Shown here piece after piece: positions 32,001-42,057 of a stretch of DNA of 59,286 nucleotides. The notes below the pieces were generated by a model. The model saw only the letters and a list, made by a program, of their open reading frames with translations, had not been told where the DNA came from and made no database searches. Within the stretch, counting starts at the first letter, position 1; every line of letters begins with the position of its first letter. A program made the position numbers and the translations under genes. Source of the stretch: Nemertoderma westbladi (Eukaryota; Xenacoelomorpha; Nemertodermatida; Nemertodermatidae). The stretch is from contig JAUCBJ010004794.1 in the NCBI GenBank assembly GCA_032718475.1, positions 1-59,286 on the forward strand, given 5' to 3'.

Positions 32001-33980
32001 GGTGTCATAGAGGAGTTCCAACCCAATCGATTTGTGGTTCATGGTAAAGCGTCCATCCTAGATGAGTCAAACACATTAGAGATATCTGAACTTCCTCTAC
32101 GCTCCTGGACACAATCATACAAAGAGAATAATTTGGAACCGCTTTATAACGGTACTGAGAAGGTGCCTGCAACAGTTTCTGAGTATAAAGAGTATCATAC
32201 GGATACAACGGTTCGCTTCCTCGTCAATATGACTAAATCCAACCAACTACAAGAGCTAGAAGAATCCGGACAGTTATACAAATACTTTAAACTAACTACA
32301 ACGTTTAGTCACAACTCGATGGTTCTCTATGACCATAACGGAATCATTACTCGATATTCTTCAACTATCGATATCTTAAAGGAGTTTTACCATGTTCGTT
32401 TTGATTTTTACCGCAAGAGAAAAGAATATCTTGAAGGGTTTCTAGAAGCTGAGGCCAATAAACTGTCTGCTCAGGCAAAGTTCGTCTTGGAGAAAATAAC
32501 AGGGGAGATTCGGGTGGAAGATTTTAAAAAAGTTGATATATTGAAAAAGTTGATAACTCGAGGTTATCCATCGGACCCTGTAAAGGTTTGGAAAGATAAA
32601 GTGTCTGCTGGTGATAATGATGATGATGAAGAAGAGAACATCGAAAATGAGGAGGACGTTAAAACAACTGGGGCGGATTATGATTACCTATTGGGGATGA
32701 AGTTGTGGAGTTTGACCCGAGAAAGAAAGGAAGAATTGCTCAAACAGAAGGACAATAAACTAATGGAACTAAAGACGCTAAAAGGGAAGACATTGAAAGA
32801 TCTGTGGACGGAAGATCTCGATGGGTTTATGGCTGAGTTGGAAAAACTAGAAGCAAAAGAGCGCGAGGAGGCTTCGCCAAGTAAAGTCGCTAAGAGCTCT
32901 AATATATTGAAATCAAGTAAAGCGAAGCGAGCTCTTGAGAATACTAAGCCAGATAAATTGGGTCGCTTTGTGGAACCAAAGTTTGAGATTCCAAAAACCG
33001 CAGAAGCTGGTCCTAAAGTTCCTAAGAAGAAAAAGGAAGTTGTGAAGGTAGAGAAAGGGGTTAAGAAGGACCCGCCCACACCATCTCTCAAAGAACGCCT
33101 GTTGGCAAAGGGAATTGAGTTAAATGGTAAAGGAGATGTTCCGAAGAATTCAACTCAAAGTAAACTTACTTTCTTTAAAAAAGTTAAAGACGAGAGCGAT
33201 GATGTTAGTTTTGTGGATGAAGCCGCAGCTGAACCTATCCCTCCTAGAGAGCGTGGTAACCAGCGTAGGGCTGCGGCTGCTGTTAAGTACAACTTTAGTG
33301 AAGACGAAGAGGATGACGACTACTCTACAAGCAAGAATAATCGCAATTACGTAATTGATGGCGACAGCGATGAAGACTACGATGTAAATGTTGTCAAGGA
33401 TAGCCGACCTTCATCTCTTGATAACCAGCCAGGAGTTTCATCTAGTCGAAACGTTCATGATGCTGAAGATTTTAATGGAATTAATGATCTTGTTAATGAT
33501 GATGATGATGATGACGACATTGTAGAACCTTCCCCACCCCCCAAGCCTAAAGCTAAACCAGCCAATAAGGTTGCTTCTAAAAAAGAGACTAATTTAAAAG
33601 CTACTATCAGTAAACCGAAGCCCAGTAAGCAACCTAAACAAACAAAGAAGAAAGTAGATAAACCCGCCGATCCCAAACAGCCGTCCATTTTTTCTGCTTT
33701 CGATCGAATGATTTCGGACGGCGATGAACTTGAAGTTAATGTCGCAACTAAACAGAAACATAAATCGAAAGTTCCCGCACCTAAATACGGCGGTGATTCT
33801 GACAGCGACGATTCTGATTTCCGGCCCCAATTAAAAAAACGCCGGAAGGATGATTCCGATTCGGATTTTATTCCGGGTGGTTCTCCGACTAAAGTTTCAC
33901 CGATCGCGAAACCGAGCAATAAAAGGCAACGAGCGCAGCCTAAATACTACAAACTCGATTCGGATAGCGACGACTTTTGA
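29037..33980 (+). CDS. TOP2: DNA topoisomerase II, full length and intronless
   Basis: ATP-dependent type IIA topoisomerase that passes one duplex through another in the nucleus. The frame is 1647 codons from ATG 29037, or 1566 from ATG 29280 (MDNLMDSDSD), which is the better match to family length. Numbering from 29280: GHKL ATPase with FDEILVNAADN near 95 and GRNGYGAKL near 170; a QTK loop; TOPRIM with Glu471 (TEGDSAKAL) and Asp551/553/555 (DQDTDGS); catalytic Tyr816 in SPRYIFT; the tower/C-gate core to about 1190; then a Lys- and Asp/Ser-rich C-terminal tail with KKRRK and ending in SDSDDF. All catalytic residues are present. No introns interrupt it, unusual for an animal TOP2, so it may be a retrogene or an intron-lost ortholog. 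Truncated copies lie at 42-54 kb on the other strand. Confidence 0.95.
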   Translation: MYRYLQSVRHVREKNISNHHQPAHCFRFAHPGIIVRGSATTSFNRLFCLTAGALGFKHSCLTNYNLGYFTHLHNRAITTGNMDNLMDSDSDSITGESTVKKKVIKKPEASMPCTANKRLSIERIYQKKTQLEHILLRPDTYIGSVETVTQPMWIHDGGKLRLKEVSFVPGLYKIFDEILVNAADNKVRDSNMSHIKVVIEPENNLISVWNNGRGIPIQIHKTEKMYVPTMIFGHLLTSSNFDDDQKKVTGGRNGYGAKLCNIFSKRFILETGNKEEDGAKIFKQEWKDNMTQTKDPVVKSGRDNFTSVTFYPDLEKFHLSRLEDDFVGMVRRRAYDVAATTQGKVNVTFNGERIPVKNFKEYVELYIKAVHQDEDGEEIPLVYEKINERWEIALTFSEKGFQQVSFVNSIATTSGGRHIDYVVEKLTEKIIVAVKKQKKNSQVKPFQVKSHLWIFVNCLIENPTFDSQTKENMTLVAKKFGSQVNLSDKFLKKVSQMGIVERVVNWMNLKEAAVLNKKSGTKKTKLKGIAKLDDANEAGGKNSRDCTLILTEGDSAKALAVSGLGVIGRDLYGVYPLRGKVLNVRDAATSAISANKEIQDLVKILGLKFPFKYRDESELKSLRYGKLMIMTDQDTDGSHIKGLIINFIHYHWPELVRSKFIQQFITPIVKVSKGSEVKSLYSIPEFDEWREATPNASSYKVKYYKGLGTSTMKEAKEYFTDMARHRVSFVYHGDEDDEAIRLAFAKERADDRKGWLTDFHTERNERRLQGLPDIYLYHANTRSVSYKEFIDKELILFSNADCERSIPNVMDGLKPGQRKVIFACLKRGLDKKEIKVAQLAGSVAELSAYHHGEMSLMSTIISLAQDFIGSNNINLLQPHGQFGTRLQGGKDAASPRYIFTQLSPLARHLFSLKDDPLLAYLKDDNLKIEPIWYCPIIPLVLVNGSDGIGTGWSTKILNHDVRDVVDNIRRMLNDEEPQPMMPSYRNFQGVIEEFQPNRFVVHGKASILDESNTLEISELPLRSWTQSYKENNLEPLYNGTEKVPATVSEYKEYHTDTTVRFLVNMTKSNQLQELEESGQLYKYFKLTTTFSHNSMVLYDHNGIITRYSSTIDILKEFYHVRFDFYRKRKEYLEGFLEAEANKLSAQAKFVLEKITGEIRVEDFKKVDILKKLITRGYPSDPVKVWKDKVSAGDNDDDEEENIENEEDVKTTGADYDYLLGMKLWSLTRERKEELLKQKDNKLMELKTLKGKTLKDLWTEDLDGFMAELEKLEAKEREEASPSKVAKSSNILKSSKAKRALENTKPDKLGRFVEPKFEIPKTAEAGPKVPKKKKEVVKVEKGVKKDPPTPSLKERLLAKGIELNGKGDVPKNSTQSKLTFFKKVKDESDDVSFVDEAAAEPIPPRERGNQRRAAAAVKYNFSEDEEDDDYSTSKNNRNYVIDGDSDEDYDVNVVKDSRPSSLDNQPGVSSSRNVHDAEDFNGINDLVNDDDDDDDIVEPSPPPKPKAKPANKVASKKETNLKATISKPKPSKQPKQTKKKVDKPADPKQPSIFSAFDRMISDGDELEVNVATKQKHKSKVPAPKYGGDSDSDDSDFRPQLKKRRKDDSDSDFIPGGSPTKVSPIAKPSNKRQRAQPKYYKLDSDSDDF

Positions 33981-34618
33981 ATCAACTGTGGTAGTTTACT
34001 TTTAAGGCCAAACTAATATCAACCAAAAACGTCGTGATCATATATAACCTTCTGCATTTCGTAAGGATTTCAATTAATTATATCGTATTAAATACATTAT
34101 TACTGTATATCTTATAAATTTTTTTTAGGGTCAAGTGTCATTTAATATATCATTCGAAATATTATTTAATCTAAATATACATAATTATAAAAATGTCAGC
34201 TATGTCATATCAAAGTTATACAAACATTAATTTATATAAGCCTAAATATCTATAATACTTACATGTATTTTATTCACAAAAATTCAAAGTAAAAGATTGT
34301 AGTTCTTAATATTAAGATTAATTTAAAACTTACACAGCATTTGGGTAAAATATTAATATGATATAATAAAAAAATAATAAAATAAATTAATAAATATCAG
34401 TAGGCTAAAGGTAAGTGGAGTCACGCAGACCCGCCCCATCGCCATCGCCAACGCCATATCTTTTCAATACATTACATTATTACTGTTTATTGTTAATTTT
34501 CACATATTGCTACGGAAACTAGGTAAAATTATAATCGTATAATTTTAAAATAATGTTTCTATAAATGTTGTTTTTTCCTAAAATTATACTCTTCTTAGAA
34601 ATTGCTCTGATAAGGGAT
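33981..34618. other. TOP2 3' flank, no further gene
   Basis: AT-rich. ATTAAA at 34087-34092, about 107 bases past the stop, is a plausible polyadenylation signal. No poly(A) tract follows the stop codon. Confidence 0.5.
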
Positions 34619-35923
34619 TCGGTACTACTATGTTATGGGTACCCACTTTTTGACCATTTATTTGACAATGTTAATGGCTATTATCTTGAGGTTTTTTGTT
34701 TTAGAACATTAATGTTATCTTCTGTTAGACGTTAGCTATTGTTTTTTTTTGTGGTAGCTAGTGATTTCTTTTAGGTAGCTACTGTTTTTAAAATTTCAAA
34801 ACCAAATTTTTGGTACCTAATTTTTGATAATTTTTTTTACCATATTATTTGATATTATCATGATGTTTTTCGTTCTAGAACATAAATTTCACCTTCTGAG
34901 AGAGGTTAGCTATTGTTTTTTATTATGGTAGCTAGTGTTTTTAAAGGTAGCTAGTGATCTTAAAATTACAAAATAATATTTTGGACCATGTTAATGGATA
35001 TTATCATGATGTTTTTCGTTCTAGAACATAAATTTCACCTTCTGAGAGAGGTTAGCTATTGTTTTTTATTATGGTGGCTAGTGTTTTTAAAAGTAGCTAG
35101 TGTTTTATGAAATAAACTTGTGATCTTAAAATTACAAAATAATATTTTGGACCATGTTAATGGATATTATCATGATGTTTTTCGTTCTAGAACATAAATT
35201 TCACCTTCTGAGAGAGGTTAGCTATTATTTTTTATTATGATAGCTAGATGGCTAGCTATAGTAGCTTTAGGTATATAGTGATCTTAAAATTACAAAAGAA
35301 ATTTTGTAGTGCCCCCTTTTATTTAGACAATTTCCATATCATCAATATATTCTCGAAATGACTAATAAAAAGATAAATAAATCTAGTAATAAGTAAAATA
35401 GGCCTAAATAAGTAAAATATGTAAATACTCTATTTTGACATCTGCCTATATTTTGTATAAAAAACTAGCTAGTGAAAAATTACTAGCTACTTTAACTATC
35501 AAATAATAATTACTAGCTACACCATGACTCATAAATTATTCCAAACAAATATATAATTGAGAATTAAATTACAGGTATATCTTACATTTACTACTGTAGC
35601 TAATAAATAGTACTAGCTAACACAAAATTAAAAGTACTAGCTACCATCTTACTGTCAGAAGGTCAAATATTTGTTCTAGATAAAAAATCCTCATAATAAA
35701 ATATATTTTTACAAGGAAAAAGTTGGTCAAATTTGTTTTCAATTTTTCAATTATACTTTTTTTCACTAGCTAATAAAAAGTACTAGCTAAAACACAAGAA
35801 TAAAATTACTAGCTACCATCGTACTGGCAGAAGGTTAAATATTTCAAAAACCTCATGATAAAAGCCGTTTTCATATGAAAAAATTTGTTTAAAAAGTGGG
35901 TACCCATAACATAGTAGTACCGA
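34619..35923. mobile_element. Foldback element with perfect 33-bp ends
   Basis: A 33-bp perfect inverted repeat begins TCGGTACTACTATGTTATGG at 34619; its complement ends at 35923. The interior has TAGCTAGT-rich arms in opposite orientation. On the left side, 2.5 tandem units of about 147-165 bp start TGATGTTTTTCGTTCTAG at 34861, 35008 and 35173. No gene and no clear target duplication. Confidence 0.8.
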
Positions 35924-36426
35924 TGATACTAGCTAGTAATTATTGATTGTACTTAATATATTTAAAGCATTGCTACGCAAGGTGGAACTGCGATGGAAGT
36001 AGCTAAACTTTTTAAAAAAATTTATAGCTAGTTTTTTTATTTTTATAAATGTTATAGAACACTTGTTAGCTATCAATTTTGATAAATATTTTTGTTCTAG
36101 AACACATTTTTTTTGTTCTAAAACATTTTCTGAAAAAAAAAATAGTATGGCTACAGCAAATTCTACTTACATACAACCCTTATTAAATATAAATCGTCAT
36201 TTTGACTGATTAGTATACCTCTAAGAACTGCAGTATTTTGAATCTAGAACTTATACTGTAGGCCTAACACACAAACCCTATTGTTTAGCCAATCAGATGT
36301 GAGAATAAGCGAGAATACATGATAAACGGATATAATACCTGAAGCAAATTAATCTGTATAACTACTGGGGCCGAAGTAGTTATACATGATTTATTTGCTG
36401 AAGGTTTATTTGCTGGGTGATATTCT
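35924..36426. other. Intergenic; repeat shared with 38.1 kb
   Basis: No gene. ATACATGATAAACGGAT, ATAACTACTGGGGCCGAAGTAG and ATACATGATTTATTTGCTGA (36316-36405) recur in the same order at 38091-38210 with changes. GTATAACTACT...AGTAGTTATAC forms a hairpin in both. At 36415-36442 CTGGGTGATA...TATCACCCAG forms another. Confidence 0.6.
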
Positions 36427-37205
36427 CTGTATATCACCCAGCTAAAGCCAAAATACCCAATGTAACTATATTAACACTCCTAATACAAAATTATAGAACT
36501 TAAATAACTGTATATCACCCAGCTAAAGCCAAAATACCCAATGTAACTACTATATTAAAACTCCTAATACAAAATTCTAGAACTTACACATTTATTGTTG
36601 TGTTTTAGACGTTATTTTTTGCACATTCTTCCCAATATTGAAAGAATTTATATCCATTAACTGTATATCACCCAGCTAAAGCCAAAATACCCAATGTAAC
36701 TACTATATTAACACTCCTAATACAAAATTCTAGAACTTAAATAACTGTATATCACCCAGCTAAAGCCAAAATACCCAATGTAACTACTATATTAAAACTC
36801 CTAATACAAAATTATAGAACTTACACATTTATTGTTGTGTTTTAGACGTTATTTTTTGCACATTCTTCCCAATGTTGAAAGAATTTATATCCATTAACTG
36901 TATATCACCCAGCTAAAGCCAAAATACCCAATGTAACTACTATATTAAAACTCCTAATACAAAATTCTAGAACTTACACATTTATTGTTGTGTTTTAGAC
37001 GTTATTTTTTGCACATTCTTCCCAATGTTGAAAGAATTTATATCCATTAACTGTACAGTATATCACCCAGCTAAAGCCAAAATACCCAATGTAACTACTA
37101 TATTAAAACTCCTAATACAAAATTATAGAACTTACACATTTATTGTTGTGTTTTAGACGTTATTTTTTGCACATTCTTCCCAATGTTGAAAGAATTTATA
37201 TCCAT
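36427..37205. repeat. Satellite with alternating 81-84 and 153-bp units
   Basis: Units begin CTGTATATCACCCAGCTAAA at 36427, 36508, 36661, 36745, 36898 and 37051 (the last with a 4-base insert). Long units carry an extra 70 bases including TTTTAGACGTTATTTTTTGC. Short and long units alternate at first, then long ones repeat: a young higher-order array. Confidence 0.9.
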
Positions 37206-38630
37206 TCCCAACTGATTTAAATCACTTTGTAGCTAATAGGAATATAACTGTTGTCAACCAGGAGCTAATATTGAAGTCCGCACTATACTGTAGTATAGCC
37301 AGTGTGTGACCGTTTTTTTAAATTTAAAATTTTTTAAATTTTTTTCGGTTAGAGTTCCGTATAGCACTACATTTATAAATCATATATCATTGATAAAATG
37401 GCAAAATTGAGGAGTTACAGAACAATATAAAAGTATTATATACTATTCTAGAACATAAATAAAATAAAAAATTTAATGTTCTAGAACATATACTGTAGCT
37501 AGTTTTATTTATTTTAACATAGCTAGTAAATTAAAATGAAATATTTTTAAGTAAATTTATTAATACTTTTAAATGAATATTGATTAGAGTTTTTATGGGT
37601 TTATTCTTTTTTTCTTTTTATGTTTTGAGTTTTTTTATTAAAATTTTTGTTTTGAGATTTATCACAAAAAATGCTCACACACTAGCTGTACTACAGTACA
37701 GTATTATTACTGCAGTGCCTAAATTCGTCATAATATGAGTTTCAGCAAACCCAATAATAGAAAGAGATTTGCAGATGCTTCCGGTGACAGACAGCAACAC
37801 TTGCTAAACATCAAAGACAGTCAAAACACGAAAAGAGCAACAATTCCCATCAATTATAATTACTAGTTATCTAGGTCTACAAGTAACAATTCCTTGTTCT
37901 GACTTAATATTAAATGAAATTGAACCCTTCTATCTACAATATTGTTTAATGTTCGGACAACTGGGGAGGGAGGGGGGTTGGGGGGGATTGCAATGCAATG
38001 GTGTGTTTGTTTCAGATGGGACTGCGTTATCCAAAACGTGAAAGATACAAAAGTAGATCACACAATTTATCAGTGCAATAAGCTCGAATATACATGATAA
38101 ACAGATTATCGCCTGTCCCAGAAGGTGATATACGGTTATAAAAACTGAACCAAATAAATCGTATAACTACTGAGGACGCAGGCCGAAGTAGTTATATACA
38201 TGATTTATTTGCTGAAGTAATAAGTGTGTTATTCCCCATTACCTTCACCCATCTAAGGGTAATTTATTGATAAGGCTTCAAACATTTCTAAAAGGGTTTT
38301 GTTTGGGGGGAGTTGATTAAAAATGGGGCGTGGTATTTTTGGGGGGAAATAACTATGCATATAATTGTATCACTTTTTTTTCCTATATTGATACGATTTA
38401 ATTCAACGAATATGACTTATGGTAGACATTATTTCAGTAATCTTATTTTATGTCTATTATTTCAGTCATTTTTAATACTTTCATGTGGTACTTTCATCTG
38501 CAGTAGAGCAATAAATTTATTAATAATCATGTATTTATATAGTAGATAACAGCGTATATTTTAGAGCTCTATTTCCCTTTATTTATTTCCCAGCTACAAA
38601 TAAGGGGATTTTCGACGCAATAAAAAGCGG
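37206..38630. other. No gene; foldback-like and repeated DNA
   Basis: Inverted pieces with CACACACT and CTGTACTACAGTAC words at about 37280-37320 and 37670-37710 suggest another small foldback element. 38091-38210 repeats the sequence at 36316-36405. G-rich patch at 37965-37990. Nothing coding. Confidence 0.45.
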
Positions 38631-39330
38631 GTGTATGTAACCGGGCGCAATTTTCTCCACAGGTTTCGTGAACATAATATCACTCTTCATCCTGGGAAAG
38701 TCCAATTTGCTGCAGGCTACCTTGTTGGATCATCTGGAATACGCGCTAACCCCGCTAAGACCCGGGCAATATCCTCATTCCCACGTTCAACAAATATAAC
38801 CGAACTTATATCATTTGTGGGTCTGGTTGAGCAATTGGCTCCTTTATCACAGGATATAGCATCAACACTATCACCTCTTAGTCCACTTCTCAGCTCAAAC
38901 AACCATTTCCTATGGATTGCTGATTATGATCGGGCATTTGAATCCACAAAATCAGCACTCATCGCACCCCCAGTCCTTGCACCATTCGACCCAACAAAGG
39001 AGACCGTTTTACAAACAGATGCCTCTCGGAAAAATAGACTAGGCTTTGCCCTCCTCCAGAAACATGACTCTATATGGCGACTTATCGAATGCGGGCCCCG
39101 CTTCATTACACCAACGGAATCGCGCTATGCAATGGTCGAAATGGAACTTTTAGCTGTGGTTTGGGCTGTCCAAAAATGTCGTCTTTACCTCCTGGGGCTC
39201 CCTACATTCACTATTATTGTCGACCACCAGACCTTAGTCACAATCATAGATAAATATACTCTCGATGCAGTAGAGAATGCGCGCCTCCAGCGGCTCAAAT
39301 CAAAACTTCCCCTTATGTGTTTAACACAAT
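38631..39330 (+). pseudogene. Ty3/gypsy-type reverse transcriptase and RNase H fragment
   Basis: The frame carries the end of the RT domain (NFLHRFREHNITLHPGK then SFPRSTNITELISFVGL), followed by the connection and RNase H domain: VLQTDASRKNRLGFAL with the catalytic Asp, ESRYAMVEMELLAVVWAV with the Glu, and FTIIVDHQTLV with the second Asp. The order and motifs are those of Ty3/gypsy Pol. The upstream RT palm (YxDD) is absent and family similarity stops near LMCLT at 39330, so it is a truncated copy, although the frame is open through the whole piece. Confidence 0.85.
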
Positions 39331-39498
39331 CTGGAAAAAAGGTAAGGATCATCGAATTCCCGATCTATGTCTACTATAATAATACACTGGAATTATCAAT
39401 CACCAAACCCCCGGCTCCGGTCGGAGCTCATATTATAACCCGGAGGAACCTCCGGGCTCCAGCTCCGAATGAAATTTTAGCTCTGTCGCATCCCTAGT
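39331..39498. repeat. CCGGAG-rich element end
   Basis: GGCTCCGGTCGGAGCTC, CCGGAGGAACCTCCGGG (a palindrome) and GCATCCCTA at the end. It resembles the GC-rich ends at 22360-22445 and 23856-23897. The inverse begins TAGGGATGCGAC, hAT-like. The partner end was not found. Confidence 0.4.
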
Positions 39499-42057
39499 CT
39501 GTAGTATTATTTTATTAGGTTAAATATGTTTTACTGAAGTAAGCTAGCAAGAAAGAGTATAAATTTATTATGTTCCAATATATTGAGCTAATACGATAAG
39601 AATATAAATAATGTTTGCTCTGTCCTATGAAATACTTAAAATAAACACAACGCGTATACGAATAAAATAATAACGACATGTTAAATGTATTAAGTAACCC
39701 GTAAATAATTGCAATAAACCTAGATTGTGTAGTTTATTCGCTCAATATATATATATCTTGTCTTTATATAATGGGAGAAATGAAAGTTTCTGTCACAATC
39801 CATTCCATATTGCACTCTTATATAGAATACAAAATAAATAACAAGCAAAACCAAATAATAATGTAAAACAGGCTACTTTCAAAACTGATAATAAATATGT
39901 ATTAGATAAATAAAAATAGTAGTATATTTTATATACTCTGAAATTAAAATATAATAAACTGTATTATCCTACACTTGAAGTTTTATTATTCAAACTTACT
40001 TATTGTAAACAGTTAAGACCAAAAAATAAAATCATACAGTATTACATTACAAAACAGCATTTCCATCAAATAAAATAAACCAGGTTCGGAACCTAAATAA
40101 ATGACGCATGTGCTTTTTGTTAATTCCAGGCAGTCTTTGATTAAATAAAATTAAATCCAATTTAAATTAAATTGAACGACCTCCATTAAGTTGTTGTTTG
40201 TGGGTGGTTTTATAAACGCGGGTAAATATAAACTGATGTACGTAAATGGACTGCACTGCATAAATAATTCAATATTTCCACATATAAATGGGGGTGATAG
40301 AGAAAACCTAAATAATTAATACCCTACGAATGATTAATTAACAAATAGTAAATAATAATAATATTGTAATACGAACAAAATATGACTATTATACACATCT
40401 CTGTAAATATGATTGAAATATACAATGGAAAGATGAACGTGGAATCCTATCTCTCAATAAAAAAAACGAATACCAGTGGTAATAAATAGGCAAATGGAGA
40501 TAAAAAGCTAATACATAATAATTAACTCTATTATCCGGGCGCTATTAGAGGTTTTTTAGATTTTCCATAAATATTAAATTGTATTTACATGTACGAACGT
40601 GTAATGAAGTATACGGCCATGTGAAGAATACCAGACTTTCTGCCGTTATATTTCACTTTGCAGTTACCCCCATGTGAAGAATACCAGGTATTCACCAAAA
40701 ACACAGGTTACAGAAGGGCTGAATCTAACCAAAACAATAAACGAATTAGTATATGTACAGGTTATAAGACAGAAACAAGCGCTATAAAACACTTAATAAA
40801 GATAAATTAAAAAAAATTAAAAATCTTCATATATAAAATTCCAATAAAAAGTCGACCGAAAAGTGAAATCCTGGTATTCTGTATACGGTAGTATAGGGTA
40901 GCGGAAATGCAGGCCAATAAACAATAATTTATAATTTAGTAAAACACAAAATCATTAATTATGCAGTTTTTCAAAGTAATGAAATGGCGTACTTTATCGA
41001 GATAGGAGTTTGTGTGATTCACTGGTAAATACTCACATACAACCACGGCTCAATAGTCAATAATAATCAAAAAAATAACAAAATACAACTCATATAGTTC
41101 ATTATGTAAACGTTTTCGTGAACTCCATTAAGTAATGGGTAAATAGGAAATAATTATTAATTAGTTCTATGTATTTTTCCATGTAATGTAATGTGTTTAT
41201 TCTTAAATTTGTACTTTTGTTGTTGCTCAATTCTTTAATAAAAGATAGAGCGATATAGTGTTACAACATAAATTGAACTGTAGTATTTTACTATATTGCT
41301 TCCATAGTTACTGCGATTCCAATTATTGTACTCTTCAACTCCTGATGCTGCCTTACTCAATGTTAAATAATTTAGTGTTCTCGAATATTTATTACGTAAC
41401 TAGAGAGCCGCTTAACTACATAAACCAATATTGGATATTGAGTTCCGTTTTGGAGAACGCCTGGCAGACACTAAATTTACAATAACGTTTTGAGTGAGTG
41501 AATGGATTTCAACACTTTCAACATAATGTAATACAATTTAAGAAATTCCAATAAAAATATTTTATTTTACTTTTATAGCCGGCAAAAAAGTAAAACCAAT
41601 GCTATCAGGGGTTACTTTTTTTGTTACCTACAACTTTTTCTTCAGATTTTTGGCTATATTCGAGCGAAAAGGAAAAGTAACAATTTAAGTATAAAATATA
41701 CTGAAAGCAGAAAAATCTAATTATAAATAATCAGTATGATAACATTCCAAGCTAAACGAACAAATCAATGATTTTATGGAGTTACGAAAGATAGACTTTA
41801 TATTTCAAAGTTATCGCATGGGGCGGGGCGCATTTGCAATCGCACATTTACGAACGGGCTTGGGGCAATGGACAATGACATAACAATTCATAACCTACCA
41901 TTCTGTATTATGACTCTTTAACGTAACAAAATGTCAGTTTAAAGTTAAAATATAACCAATCGAAAACCACAAAAAATATTGATGGCTTAAAATATGTAAG
42001 AGACAGTCAAAGAAATCACAGAGTATTTATGAATCGTCGAATAAATCAAAAGTAAGT
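39499..42057. other. AT-rich intergenic DNA with one small foldback element
   Basis: No gene. Near 40624-40880, GAATACCAG and ATTTCACTTT occur in inverted orientation around a GGTTA...TAACC hairpin module (40699-40750). The stretch 41560-41700 resembles parts of 25130-25400. Confidence 0.45.

Noticed and set aside
30437-33919. Several opposite-strand frames inside TOP2, repeated in each array copy
   Set aside because: They mirror the conserved TOP2 coding sequence and recur only because the gene was copied.
36427-37205. CRISPR-like array
   Set aside because: The units are head-to-tail satellites with no unique spacers, in a eukaryotic contig.
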